Below the pieces are notes generated by a model. It was not told where the DNA came from. It made no database searches and was given only the letters and a program-made list of their open reading frames with translations. A stretch of 64,000 nucleotides of DNA, taken from assembly GCA_964235495.1 (NCBI GenBank), contig CAXSAX010000005.1, positions 1 through 64,000 on the forward strand, written 5' to 3'. The position numbers were made by a program, and so were the translations under genes. The stretch is from LMUY01 sp964235495. Its GTDB lineage: Bacteria; Pseudomonadota; Alphaproteobacteria; Acetobacterales; Acetobacteraceae. Positions 8,303 to 15,944 of the stretch are shown here, in pieces; positions within the stretch are counted from its first letter, which is position 1, and each line of letters opens with the position of its first letter.

Positions 8303-8847
8303 GGCACCGGCCCCGGCTGGAGCGGCTCGACGCCGCGCCGGTCCGCCGCCGGGTTGCCGACCGGCGCGCCCAGCGGACCCGGCCCAGCGTCCCGCCAGGC
8401 GTGCAGCGCCCAGGCGACCGTGGGGAAGGCGAGCTGGTCCCACGGGATGTCGTCCCAGGCGAACATGCCGACTTCGAGGCTTTCCTCGCCCGCGGCGATG
8501 CCCGGCGTGGCGAAGCGCGCGCGATACAGCACCTGGAGCTGGCCGATGCGGCTCACGTCGTAGAGCGCCAGCACGCCGTCCAGCGCGATGTCCGCCCCGG
8601 CCTCCTCCATGACCTCGCGCCGGGCGCCCTCGGCGGTGGTCTCGTTCAGTTCCAGGTAGCCGGCGGGCAGGGTCCAGTAGCCCGCCCGCGGCTCGATGGC
8701 GCGGCGGCACAGCAGGACGAGGCCGTCCTCCGCCACGACGGCTCCGACGACGACCTTGGGGTTCTCGTAGGCCACGTAGCCGCAGGCGGAGCAGACTTGC
8801 CGCTCCCTGGTGTCTCCGGCTGGAACCGTGGCGACGAAATTGGGCAC
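8299..8847 (-). CDS. NUDIX hydrolase with N-terminal zinc ribbon
   Basis: 182 residues. VCSACGYVAYENPK is a half zinc-ribbon like that before NudC-type domains, followed by the Nudix fold with the complete box GYLELNETTAEGARREVMEE (G-x5-E-x7-R-E-x-x-E-E), the Mg-binding catalytic element. Such enzymes hydrolyse nucleoside diphosphates linked to another group (ADP-ribose, NADH, nucleotide sugars). First gene of the operon with the proline-rich exported protein and lrgAB. Confidence 0.9.
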   Translation of the reverse strand: MPNFVATVPAGDTRERQVCSACGYVAYENPKVVVGAVVAEDGLVLLCRRAIEPRAGYWTLPAGYLELNETTAEGARREVMEEAGADIALDGVLALYDVSRIGQLQVLYRARFATPGIAAGEESLEVGMFAWDDIPWDQLAFPTVAWALHAWRDAGPGPLGAPVGNPAADRRGVEPLQPGPVP

Positions 8848-8912
8848 GCCCCCAGCGTGACGGGGCGGCGAGGGCGGATCAAGGCCCCCCGCGACGAAAT
8901 CGGTGGGCGGGG

Positions 8913-9104
8913 CTAGACCGAGAGATCCACCAGGGAGCCGCGCGGGGCCACCCGGGGCGGGGCGCTGCCGGTCGCCAGGCCGCCGAGCGGCTTCTGCACC
9001 GCGGCCGGGGCGGCGGCCCGCGCGGCGGCTGGCGCGGAAACCCGGGTCGCCGGGTGCGCCGGCGCGGAGGGGGTGAATGCGGACAGGCTGCTGGGCGCGA
9101 TCAT
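8913..9104 (-). CDS. Small Ala/Pro-rich hypothetical protein
   Basis: 63 residues, rich in Ala, Pro and Ser, ending in PRGSLVDLSV. I have a weak memory of similar PRGSLL-ending small proteins in related Acetobacteraceae. No ribosome site is visible before the ATG at 9104, no membrane segment and no motif. It stands alone between the NUDIX operon and pgk on the same strand. Could be a spurious reading. Confidence 0.4.
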   Translation of the reverse strand: MIAPSSLSAFTPSAPAHPATRVSAPAAARAAAPAAVQKPLGGLATGSAPPRVAPRGSLVDLSV

Positions 9105-9152
9105 GCGGAGCAGATTAGCGGGGAAAGGTTACGGCAAAGTGAATGGACGCGC

Positions 9153-10343
9153 TCATCCCGCCATCAGCACCGCGACGCCCGGCAGCGTCTTGCCTTCCAG
9201 CCATTCCAGGAACGCGCCGCCGGCGGAGGACACGTAGGTCAGCCGGTGCAGCACCCCGGCCTGCCGCAGGGCGGCCACCGTGTCGCCGCCGCCGGCCACG
9301 CTGCGCAGGGCGCCCGCCTCCGTCGCCTCCGCCACGGCATGGGCCAGCGCCATCGTCGCCGCATCGAACGGCGGCGTCTCGAACGCGCCGAGCGGGCCGT
9401 TCCAGACGATCGTGCGCCACCCCAGCATGCGCTGCTTCAGGTCCTCCACCGTCTCCGGGCCCACGTCCAGGATCATGCTGCCGTCCGGTACCGCGGCGAT
9501 GGCGACCGTCTCGGTGGCGGCGTTCGGCTTGAACTCGGTGGCGGTCACCGCATCGGCCGGCAGCACGATCTCGCAGCCGGCCTCCTCGGCGCGGGCCAGG
9601 ATGGCGCGGGCGATGACGTGCATCTCCGCCTCCTGCAAGGAGCGGCCGACGCCGACGCCCTTGGCGGCGAGGAAGGTGTTGGCCATGGCGCCGCCGATCA
9701 CCAGCGCATCGACCTTGGTGACCAGGTTGCCCAGCAGCTCCAGCTTGGTCGAGACCTTGGAGCCGCCGACGATGGCCGCCACCGGGCGCTTCGGGTTGCC
9801 CAGCGCGGCGTCCAGCGCCTCCAGCTCCGCCTGCATCAGCCGCCCGGCATGGGCAGGCAGCAGCCGGCCCACGCCCTCGGTGCTGGCGTGGGCGCGGTGG
9901 GCGGCGGAGAACGCATCGTGGACAAAGATCTCCGCCAAGGCGGCGAACTCGCGGGCGAGCGCCGGGTCGTTCTCCTCTTCGCCGGGGTGGTAGCGGGTGT
10001 TCTCCAGCAGCAGCACCTCGCCGTCGCCCAACGCCTGCGCGGCGGCGTGGGCGACGGGGCCGGTGCTGTCCTCGGCAAAGGCCACCGGCCGGCCCAGCAC
10101 GGACGCCATCGCCACCGCCATCGGCGCCAGCGACATGTGCGGCACGCGCTTGCCCTTGGGGCGGTCGAAATGGCTGAACACGATGACCCGCGCGCCGCCG
10201 TCGGCCAGCTCGCGGATGGTGGGGGAGAGCCGCTCGATCCGGGTGAGGTCGGTGATGGCGCCGTCCCGCACCGGCACGTTGAGGTCAGCGCGCACCAGCA
10301 CCCGGCGGCCGCGCACGTCCAACCCGTCCAGCGTGCGGTGCAT
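9153..10343 (-). CDS. pgk: Phosphoglycerate kinase
   Basis: 396 residues from ATG 10343, two bases after the gap stop. Family blocks in order: VLVRADLNVPV (3-phosphoglycerate-binding), SHFDRPKGKR, LENTRYHPGEE, FVHDAFSAAHRAHAST, AAIVGGSKVSTKLELL, VWNGPLGAFE and the nucleotide-binding GGGDTVAAL near the end. It transfers phosphate from 1,3-bisphosphoglycerate to ADP in glycolysis, reversible in gluconeogenesis. Co-transcribed with gap upstream. Confidence 0.97.
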   Translation of the reverse strand: MHRTLDGLDVRGRRVLVRADLNVPVRDGAITDLTRIERLSPTIRELADGGARVIVFSHFDRPKGKRVPHMSLAPMAVAMASVLGRPVAFAEDSTGPVAHAAAQALGDGEVLLLENTRYHPGEEENDPALAREFAALAEIFVHDAFSAAHRAHASTEGVGRLLPAHAGRLMQAELEALDAALGNPKRPVAAIVGGSKVSTKLELLGNLVTKVDALVIGGAMANTFLAAKGVGVGRSLQEAEMHVIARAILARAEEAGCEIVLPADAVTATEFKPNAATETVAIAAVPDGSMILDVGPETVEDLKQRMLGWRTIVWNGPLGAFETPPFDAATMALAHAVAEATEAGALRSVAGGGDTVAALRQAGVLHRLTYVSSAGGAFLEWLEGKTLPGVAVLMAG

Positions 10344-10345
10344 GG

Positions 10346-11362
10346 CTACAGGCTGCCGAACAGGGCGGCGGTGTCGCTCATGCGCGAGCTGAAGCCCCAC
10401 TCGTTGTCGTACCAGCCGGCCACGCGGACCATCTGCCCGCCGTCGATGGAGGCGGTCTGCGTCGCGTCGAACGAGCAGGAGGCGGCGACGTGGTTGAAGT
10501 CGCTGCTGACCAGCTTCTCCGTGCTGAACTCCAGGATGCCGCGCATGGGGCCTTCCGCCGCCGCCTGCATCGCCGCGTGGATGTCGGCCACGCTGGCCGG
10601 GCGGGCGAGGTTCGCGTCCAGCGAGACGAGGCTGACGTTGGGGGTGGGCACCCGGATGGAGGTGCCGTCCAGCTTGCCCTTCAGCTCCGGCAGCACCAGG
10701 CCCACTGCCTTGGCGGCGCCGGTGGAGGTCGGGATCATCGACACGGCGGCGGCGCGGGCGCGGTGCAGGTCCTTGTGCAGCGTGTCCACCGTGCGCTGGT
10801 CGCCGGTGTAGGAGTGGATGGTGACCATGAAGCCGCGCACCACGCCGAAGCTCTCGTGCAGCACCTTGACCATGGGCACCAGGCAGTTGGTGGTGCAGGA
10901 GGCGTTGGAGATCACCGTCATGTCGCGAGTGATGACCGATTGGTTGACCCCGAACACGATCGTCGCGTCCACCCCGTCCGCCGGCGCTGAAATCAGCACC
11001 TTGCGCGCCCCGGCGGCGATCAGCTTGGCCGCGTCCTCCTTCTTGGTGAACAGCCCGGTGCACTCCATCGCCACGTCGATGCCCCCGTAGGGCACCTTGG
11101 ACGGGTCGCGCTCGGCGCTGACGGCGATGGGGCCGTAGCTGCGGCCGTTATGCTGGATGGTGATGCTGCTGCCATCGACCGTGACGCTGCCGGGGAAGCG
11201 GCCGTGCACGCTGTCATAGCGGAACAGGTGGGCGTTGGCCTCCACGCTGCCGAGGTCGTTGATGGCGACCGGCTCCACGTCCGTGCGCCCGCTCTCGATG
11301 ATGGCGCGCAGCACTAGGCGGCCGATGCGCCCAAACCCGTTGATGGCGACCTTCACGGCCAT
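10346..11362 (-). CDS. gap: Glyceraldehyde-3-phosphate dehydrogenase, type I
   Basis: 338 residues. It starts with the NAD-binding Rossmann motif INGFGRIGRLVLRA; catalytic Cys156 lies in SNASCTTNC and the catalytic His in TIHSYTGDQR (about 183), followed by SMIPTSTGAAKAV and YDNEWGFSSRM. NDLGS after the second strand fits NAD preference. It oxidises and phosphorylates glyceraldehyde-3-phosphate. It sits directly upstream of pgk in one operon. The spacer in front of the gene carries a run of G tracts. Confidence 0.97.
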   Translation of the reverse strand: MAVKVAINGFGRIGRLVLRAIIESGRTDVEPVAINDLGSVEANAHLFRYDSVHGRFPGSVTVDGSSITIQHNGRSYGPIAVSAERDPSKVPYGGIDVAMECTGLFTKKEDAAKLIAAGARKVLISAPADGVDATIVFGVNQSVITRDMTVISNASCTTNCLVPMVKVLHESFGVVRGFMVTIHSYTGDQRTVDTLHKDLHRARAAAVSMIPTSTGAAKAVGLVLPELKGKLDGTSIRVPTPNVSLVSLDANLARPASVADIHAAMQAAAEGPMRGILEFSTEKLVSSDFNHVAASCSFDATQTASIDGGQMVRVAGWYDNEWGFSSRMSDTAALFGSL

Positions 11363-11422
11363 GGCGGCACTCTCCGTTGTGGGTGCCCGGATGTAACGGG
11401 ATTGCCGGCGGCGCGCCAGGGC

Positions 11423-11446
11423 GGGGACGGGGGCGGGGGCGGGGGC
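11423..11446. repeat. G-tract repeat, possible G-quadruplex
   Basis: On the + strand the spacer upstream of gap holds GGGG followed by three GGGGG tracts, each separated by one or two bases. Four consecutive G runs with one- to two-base loops fit the G-quadruplex consensus. It lies directly after the stop of the exported protein gene and some 60 bases in front of the gap start. Confidence 0.5.
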
Positions 11447-11447
11447 G

Positions 11448-12440
11448 TCAGGGGAACGCCGAGCGGGGCGGGAACGCCTCGTTCTCCCAGAAGCCCGGCT
11501 GCTTGCGGGAGGTCATCTGCCAGGCGCCGCGGACGTTGCGGTAGGTTTCATAGGTAACGGTGAAGTCGTTCTTGTCGTCGGGGCGGCAGTACGCCTGTTC
11601 CAACTCGTCGGGACCTCCGGCGCGTCCCGGCACGGCTTGCCACCCTGTCTTAAGGGTCTCGCCCAACCGCAGGACGCCGGAATGCCCGTCGGGGGTGGCG
11701 TAGGTGACCGGGTCGAGCCCGGACTCGCCGGGCACGAGCAGCGTCGCGCTCAGCCCGGCATAGCTGCCCATCCCGATGGAGTGATCCACAGTGAGCAGGT
11801 AGGTCGGCGCGGCAAGGCCGCGCCATCCCGCCCGCTCCACCTTCGCCAGCGGTTCGTCGAGCAGCTGCTCGGCCAGGGTGGCGCCTTGCGCGTCAACGAT
11901 GCGCACCCGGGCTGCCCGCAGCGGATGGCGGGTCAGCTCGGCGGCGAGCGGGCTGTGGTCCGGCAGCACGAACGCCGGGTCGTCGGAGACGTGCCACATC
12001 AGCCTGCGCAACTGCGCCGAGATGCGGCTGTCCTCCAGGATTTCGAGCGCTTGGCCAGCCTCGCCGTCCACCGCGACCCGGCTGGCGACGGCATAGCCGC
12101 CGGGGGCCGGACCGGACGCGGACGCGGCCGCCGGCTGGAAGTCCGCGTTGGGGATGGTCAGCCGCGCCCCGTTGACCACCGCCACCGAGGTGTTGCGGTA
12201 GGTTTCTAGCGTCGTGACCTGCTGACCCGGCGCGATGTCGATGCAGCCGCCCGCGGCGGCAGTCCTTAAGTCGGCCGGCGACGGGGCCGTGCGGTGGGTG
12301 CGGCTGTCGCCGCCCGGCAGCGTCAGGCGGCCGAGCGCGTCGGCGGAGGCGCACATGATGCCCGGCTTGGCGGCCACCAGCTGGTCCGCCTGGGCCGGGC
12401 CGGCGAGCGCGCAGATTGGGGCCAGTGCCAACCACCGCAT
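11448..12440 (-). CDS. Exported protein of unknown function
   Basis: 330 residues from ATG 12440. An 18-residue signal peptide (MRWLALAPICALAGPAQA, then DQ) predicts export to the periplasm. The mature part includes single conserved-looking Cys residues (IMCASAD, GGCIDIAPG, AYCRPDD) and TYRN repeated twice (LETYRNTS and YETYRNVRG). No domain recognised. It is divergent from the next gene (about 160 bases between starts) and lies upstream of gap-pgk on the same strand, but the 85-base spacer suggests a separate unit. Confidence 0.7.
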   Translation of the reverse strand: MRWLALAPICALAGPAQADQLVAAKPGIMCASADALGRLTLPGGDSRTHRTAPSPADLRTAAAGGCIDIAPGQQVTTLETYRNTSVAVVNGARLTIPNADFQPAAASASGPAPGGYAVASRVAVDGEAGQALEILEDSRISAQLRRLMWHVSDDPAFVLPDHSPLAAELTRHPLRAARVRIVDAQGATLAEQLLDEPLAKVERAGWRGLAAPTYLLTVDHSIGMGSYAGLSATLLVPGESGLDPVTYATPDGHSGVLRLGETLKTGWQAVPGRAGGPDELEQAYCRPDDKNDFTVTYETYRNVRGAWQMTSRKQPGFWENEAFPPRSAFP

Positions 12441-12600
12441 GAACGTGCTCCCGCCCAGGTGGCCCAGCCTAGCCGGACGGCGGAATTTGCTGCAAGTCCA
12501 TGAGCATGCCCGTGGCTGCGCCCGGCGGGCGCCCGAGCGGCATGCCATGTTCAGCGGCCGGCGCAATCCGCTATAACTGCGCCGACAAGGGAGTCCGCGC

Positions 12601-13926
12601 ATGAAGAAAGCTGCCGTCGTCATCCTGATCCTGCTCGCTGCCGCGGGCGGCGGCTATCTGTATGCCCGGCAGCGGGCCGGCCAGGAGATGGAGGCGGGGA
12701 TCGCCGCATTCCGCGCCTCGCTCCCCCCGGGATCGACGTTCAGCTACGCCACCGCCGCGCCGAGCCTGCTGGGCCGCAGCGCCCACCTCACCGGCGTGGC
12801 GCTGTCGGTTCACGGCGCCGCCTACACGGCCGCGGCCGCCGACGTCGCACCCGGCCCGGGCAACAGCCTGCGCCGCCTGACGCTGAGCAATCTCACCTCC
12901 AAGGCGGCGGGCGGCGAGGCGGCGGCTGACTCGCTGGCCGTGGACAATCTCGGCCTGCCCGTGCTGGCCGCCAACGCCGCCGACATCGACCCGGCCGCCG
13001 TCACCTTCGACCATGGCGAGCTGCACGGGCTGACCGTTTCGGCCGTGGACGGGACCAAGTTCGCCGCCAAGGACGTGACGGTCGACCATTACGGCGCGGG
13101 GCAGCAAGGCGATGCGGCGCTGACCGGGCTGGACCTGCAAACGGCGACCGCAACGGCGATGCACGTGCAGATCGACGATTTCCATGCCCGCCGGGTGCCG
13201 CTGGCGGAGATGGTGGCGCGGGCCGAGGCCACCGGCAGCACCGCGGGCTTCCCGAACCCGCACTACGACGCCGGGCTCTCGGCGCTCCGCCTGAGCGTGC
13301 AGGGCAAGCCGTTGCTGACGCTCGCCTCGCTCGATGTCGGGTCCGACCCGGCGGCGTCCGCCAGCTTCGACGACCACCTGGCCCTGCACGGCCTCGTGCT
13401 GCAAGCCGATCCGCAGCTCACCCCGGCACTGATGCAGCTCGGCTACCAGCAGGTGCAGGCCGACGCGCAGATGCATGCCGTCGAGAGCCACGACACCCGG
13501 CAGCTGCGGATGGACAAGTTCGACATCGAGGCCGCCGGGATGGGCCGGCTGCACCTGGCGATGGGGCTGGACGACATGCCCGAGAAAACCGCCGGGATCG
13601 GCCTCCCCGAGCTGCTGCAAACCCGGCTGCAAGGCTTGACCGTCGGCTATGACGACCAGGGCCTGGCGGCGAAGTACCTGGCCATGCTGGCGGCGCAGCA
13701 AGGCACGACCCCGGATGCGCTGAAGCAGCAGGGCAAGGTGGTGCTGGCCGCCGCCGCGGCGCAGGCCAAGCTGCCGCCGGCGATCACCGACCCGCTCCGG
13801 GCCTTCCTGGACAACCCGCGGCGCCTGGTGGTCACCCTGGCGCCGCCGCAGCCGATCGCGCTCGCCGAGCTGGCGGGCGGGGCCAGCGCCGACCCGCAGC
13901 GCTTAGGCCTGGCAGTTTCTAACTAA
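12601..13926 (+). CDS. Membrane-anchored protein of unknown function, resembling DUF945/YdgA-like proteins
   Basis: 441 residues: a single N-terminal transmembrane anchor (VVILILLAAAGGGYLYA, residues 5-21), then a long periplasmic part of repeating beta-rich segments (NLTSKAAGGEAAADSLAVDN, HGELHGLTVSAVDG, LRLDM-like stretches) without catalytic motifs. The anchor plus repetitive beta pattern recalls DUF945/DUF2125 proteins, but this was judged by eye only. It is convergent with the transketolase-like gene; both stop codons lie inside one shared hairpin. Confidence 0.65.
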   Translation: MKKAAVVILILLAAAGGGYLYARQRAGQEMEAGIAAFRASLPPGSTFSYATAAPSLLGRSAHLTGVALSVHGAAYTAAAADVAPGPGNSLRRLTLSNLTSKAAGGEAAADSLAVDNLGLPVLAANAADIDPAAVTFDHGELHGLTVSAVDGTKFAAKDVTVDHYGAGQQGDAALTGLDLQTATATAMHVQIDDFHARRVPLAEMVARAEATGSTAGFPNPHYDAGLSALRLSVQGKPLLTLASLDVGSDPAASASFDDHLALHGLVLQADPQLTPALMQLGYQQVQADAQMHAVESHDTRQLRMDKFDIEAAGMGRLHLAMGLDDMPEKTAGIGLPELLQTRLQGLTVGYDDQGLAAKYLAMLAAQQGTTPDALKQQGKVVLAAAAAQAKLPPAITDPLRAFLDNPRRLVVTLAPPQPIALAELAGGASADPQRLGLAVSN

Positions 13927-13954
13927 GCTCCAAACCCAGTTGGGTTTGAAGCTT
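13925..13954. terminator. Bidirectional terminator hairpin containing both stop codons
   Basis: Arms AAGCTCCAAACCCA (13925-13938) and TGGGTTTGAAGCTT (13941-13954) pair over 14 positions with one mismatch around a two-base centre. The TAA of the upstream + strand gene (13924-13926) and the TAA of the - strand transketolase-like gene (13955-13953) lie at the outer ends of the arms. The hairpin can end transcription from both sides. There is no long T run, so the mechanism is inferred. Confidence 0.7.
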
Positions 13955-15827
13955 AGGCGGCGCTGCCCAGCCGTCGCAGCACCGCCGCCGCCACGGCCTT
14001 CGGCGTCAGGCCGAAATGCTGGAACAGCGCGCTGGCGGGGGCGGACGCGCCGAAGCCGGACAGGCCGAGGAACACGCCGTCCTCGCCCAGCCAGCGCTCC
14101 CAGCCGAAGCCGCACGCGGCCTCGATGCCGAAGCGGGGCGCGCTGCCCAGCACGGCGGCGCGGGCCGCCCCGTCCAGCCGAGCGAACAGGCCCCAGGCTG
14201 GCATGGACACCACTGCCGCGGCGACGCCCTCCCGGGCCAGCCAGTCCCGCGCGGCCAAGGCCAGGGCCACCTCGCTGCCGCTGGCGATCAGAGTGGCGGC
14301 GCGGGGGCCGTGGGCCTCCGCCAGTACGTAGGCGCCGCGGACGCAACGGTTCTCCCCCGCCTCCATCCGCAGCGCGGGCAAAGGCTGCTCCGACAGCATC
14401 AGCAGGGATGGGCCGTCGTTGCGGCGGACGGCGATCTCGCAGCACTCCGCCACCTCCATGGCGTCGGCGGGGCGCAGCACCAGCAGGCCGGGCAGGGCGC
14501 GCAGCCCGGCCAGTTGCTCGACCGGCTGGTAGGCCGCGCCGTCCGCGCCTAGGCCGATGCTGTCATGCGTGGCCACGTGGATGGCGCGCACGCCCATCAT
14601 GGCGGACAGCCGCAGCGCCGGGCGCATGCTGTCCGTGGCAGCCAGGGGCGCCACCGCGTAGGGCAGCACGCCGCCATGCAGCGCCAGGCCGTTCAGGCAC
14701 GCCGCCATGCCGTGCTCGCGCGGGCCGTAATGCACCTGGCGGCCGGAGAAGCTGCCCGGCGTCACGGGCGTGCCGCTGCTTGGCCCCAGTTCCGTCTGGC
14801 CGCCGACCAGCTCGGGGAAGCCCGGGGCCAGCGCCTCCAGCAGCCGAACCGCCGAGTCGCGGGTGCTGGCGGGGCGGCGGTCGACCGCGAGGTCGGCCTT
14901 GAACGCGGCGAGCGCCTCCGCCCAGCCCTCCGGCAGCCGCCCGCCGGTTACCCGTTCGAACTCCGCCCGCAGCGGGTGGTGCGCCAGGCGCTTCAGCCAG
15001 GCCCGGCGGGCGGCGCTGCCCCGTTGCCCGACCTCGGCCCAGCGCGCGGCGGCGTGGGGCGCCATCGCGGCAGCGCCGCCATGGCCGCCGGTGCGGCATG
15101 CGATCAGCGTCGGCTTGCGGGAGCGGGCGGACGACGACAGCGCCGCCGCCAGCGCCGCCGGGTCGTGCGCGTCCACGCTGCGGGTCGCCCAGCCGCTGGC
15201 GGCGAAGCGGCGCAGGGCGTCATCCGGCCCGGCCAGCGCGCTGCAGCAGCTGGTGCAGCCGGTGTCGTCCTCCAGCAGCACCAGCAGCTTCTCCAGCCGC
15301 AGGTGCCCGGCCAGGCTGGCGGCCTCGTGGCTCACCCCTTCCATCAGGTCGCCCAGGGTGGCGAGCACCCAGGTGCGGTGGTCCACCAGGCTCTTGCCGA
15401 ACCGCGCCGCCAGCAGCCGCTCGGCCAGCGCCATGCCTACGGCCATGCCCAGGCCCTGGCCGAGCGGGCCGGTGGTGGCCTCAATCGCCGGGTGCGCGGT
15501 GTGGTCCGGGTGCCCCGCCGCCGGGCTGTGCAGCTGGCGGTGGCCGGCCAGCGCCGCCGCGTCCATGCCGGCATGTCCCGTCAGGTGCAGCAGCGCGTAG
15601 AGCAGCGGCGCGCCGTGACCGGGGGAAAGCACGAAGCGGTCGCGGTCGGGCCAATGCGGGTCGGCGGCGTCGAAGCGGTGGAAGGCGGACCACAGCACGG
15701 CGGCGGCGTCCGCCATGCCGCTGGCAAACCCGCAGGCCGGGTCCATGCCGGACGCCACGGCCCGCAGCGCGCCGGCCAGGCTGTGCTGGTGGCTGGCGGC
15801 CTCCGCGGCACCGTCGAGCCACCTCAT
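13953..15827 (-). CDS. Transketolase-like protein with degenerate active site (probable pseudoenzyme)
   Basis: 624 residues; it aligns with transketolase over its whole length (DRDRFVLSPGHGAPLLYALL, TTGPLGQG, LMEGVSHEAASLAG, HYGPREHGMAACLNGLALHG, THDSIGLGADG, QPVEQLAGLRALPGLLVLRP). Glu371 (REHGM), which activates ThDP, is kept. Much else is lost compared with the E. coli enzyme: the Mg/ThDP motif GDG...N reads TLGD (157-160) and DDT (187-189); SGHPGMP reads PACGFAS; the His261 loop is missing; the THQPVE His is Tyr433; the phosphate-binding Arg in LSRQ is Glu480; and the aromatic cluster near 396-400 is gone. Normal transketolases are about 660 residues. The frame is intact with normal codon use, so a non-catalytic role is possible. 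It lies near gap-pgk but is separated from them by two other genes. Confidence 0.8.
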   Translation of the reverse strand: MRWLDGAAEAASHQHSLAGALRAVASGMDPACGFASGMADAAAVLWSAFHRFDAADPHWPDRDRFVLSPGHGAPLLYALLHLTGHAGMDAAALAGHRQLHSPAAGHPDHTAHPAIEATTGPLGQGLGMAVGMALAERLLAARFGKSLVDHRTWVLATLGDLMEGVSHEAASLAGHLRLEKLLVLLEDDTGCTSCCSALAGPDDALRRFAASGWATRSVDAHDPAALAAALSSSARSRKPTLIACRTGGHGGAAAMAPHAAARWAEVGQRGSAARRAWLKRLAHHPLRAEFERVTGGRLPEGWAEALAAFKADLAVDRRPASTRDSAVRLLEALAPGFPELVGGQTELGPSSGTPVTPGSFSGRQVHYGPREHGMAACLNGLALHGGVLPYAVAPLAATDSMRPALRLSAMMGVRAIHVATHDSIGLGADGAAYQPVEQLAGLRALPGLLVLRPADAMEVAECCEIAVRRNDGPSLLMLSEQPLPALRMEAGENRCVRGAYVLAEAHGPRAATLIASGSEVALALAARDWLAREGVAAAVVSMPAWGLFARLDGAARAAVLGSAPRFGIEAACGFGWERWLGEDGVFLGLSGFGASAPASALFQHFGLTPKAVAAAVLRRLGSAA

Positions 15828-15944
15828 GCGCTCTCCTGCATGGCGGCGGGTTTAGGGGGACCGGCCGCGGCAGGCAAGGTGGGGCAGGAACCGAGGCGGC
15901 GGCGCTGCGCTTGAGGTGGCAGACCCTTCCCTGAAAGCTGAGCC

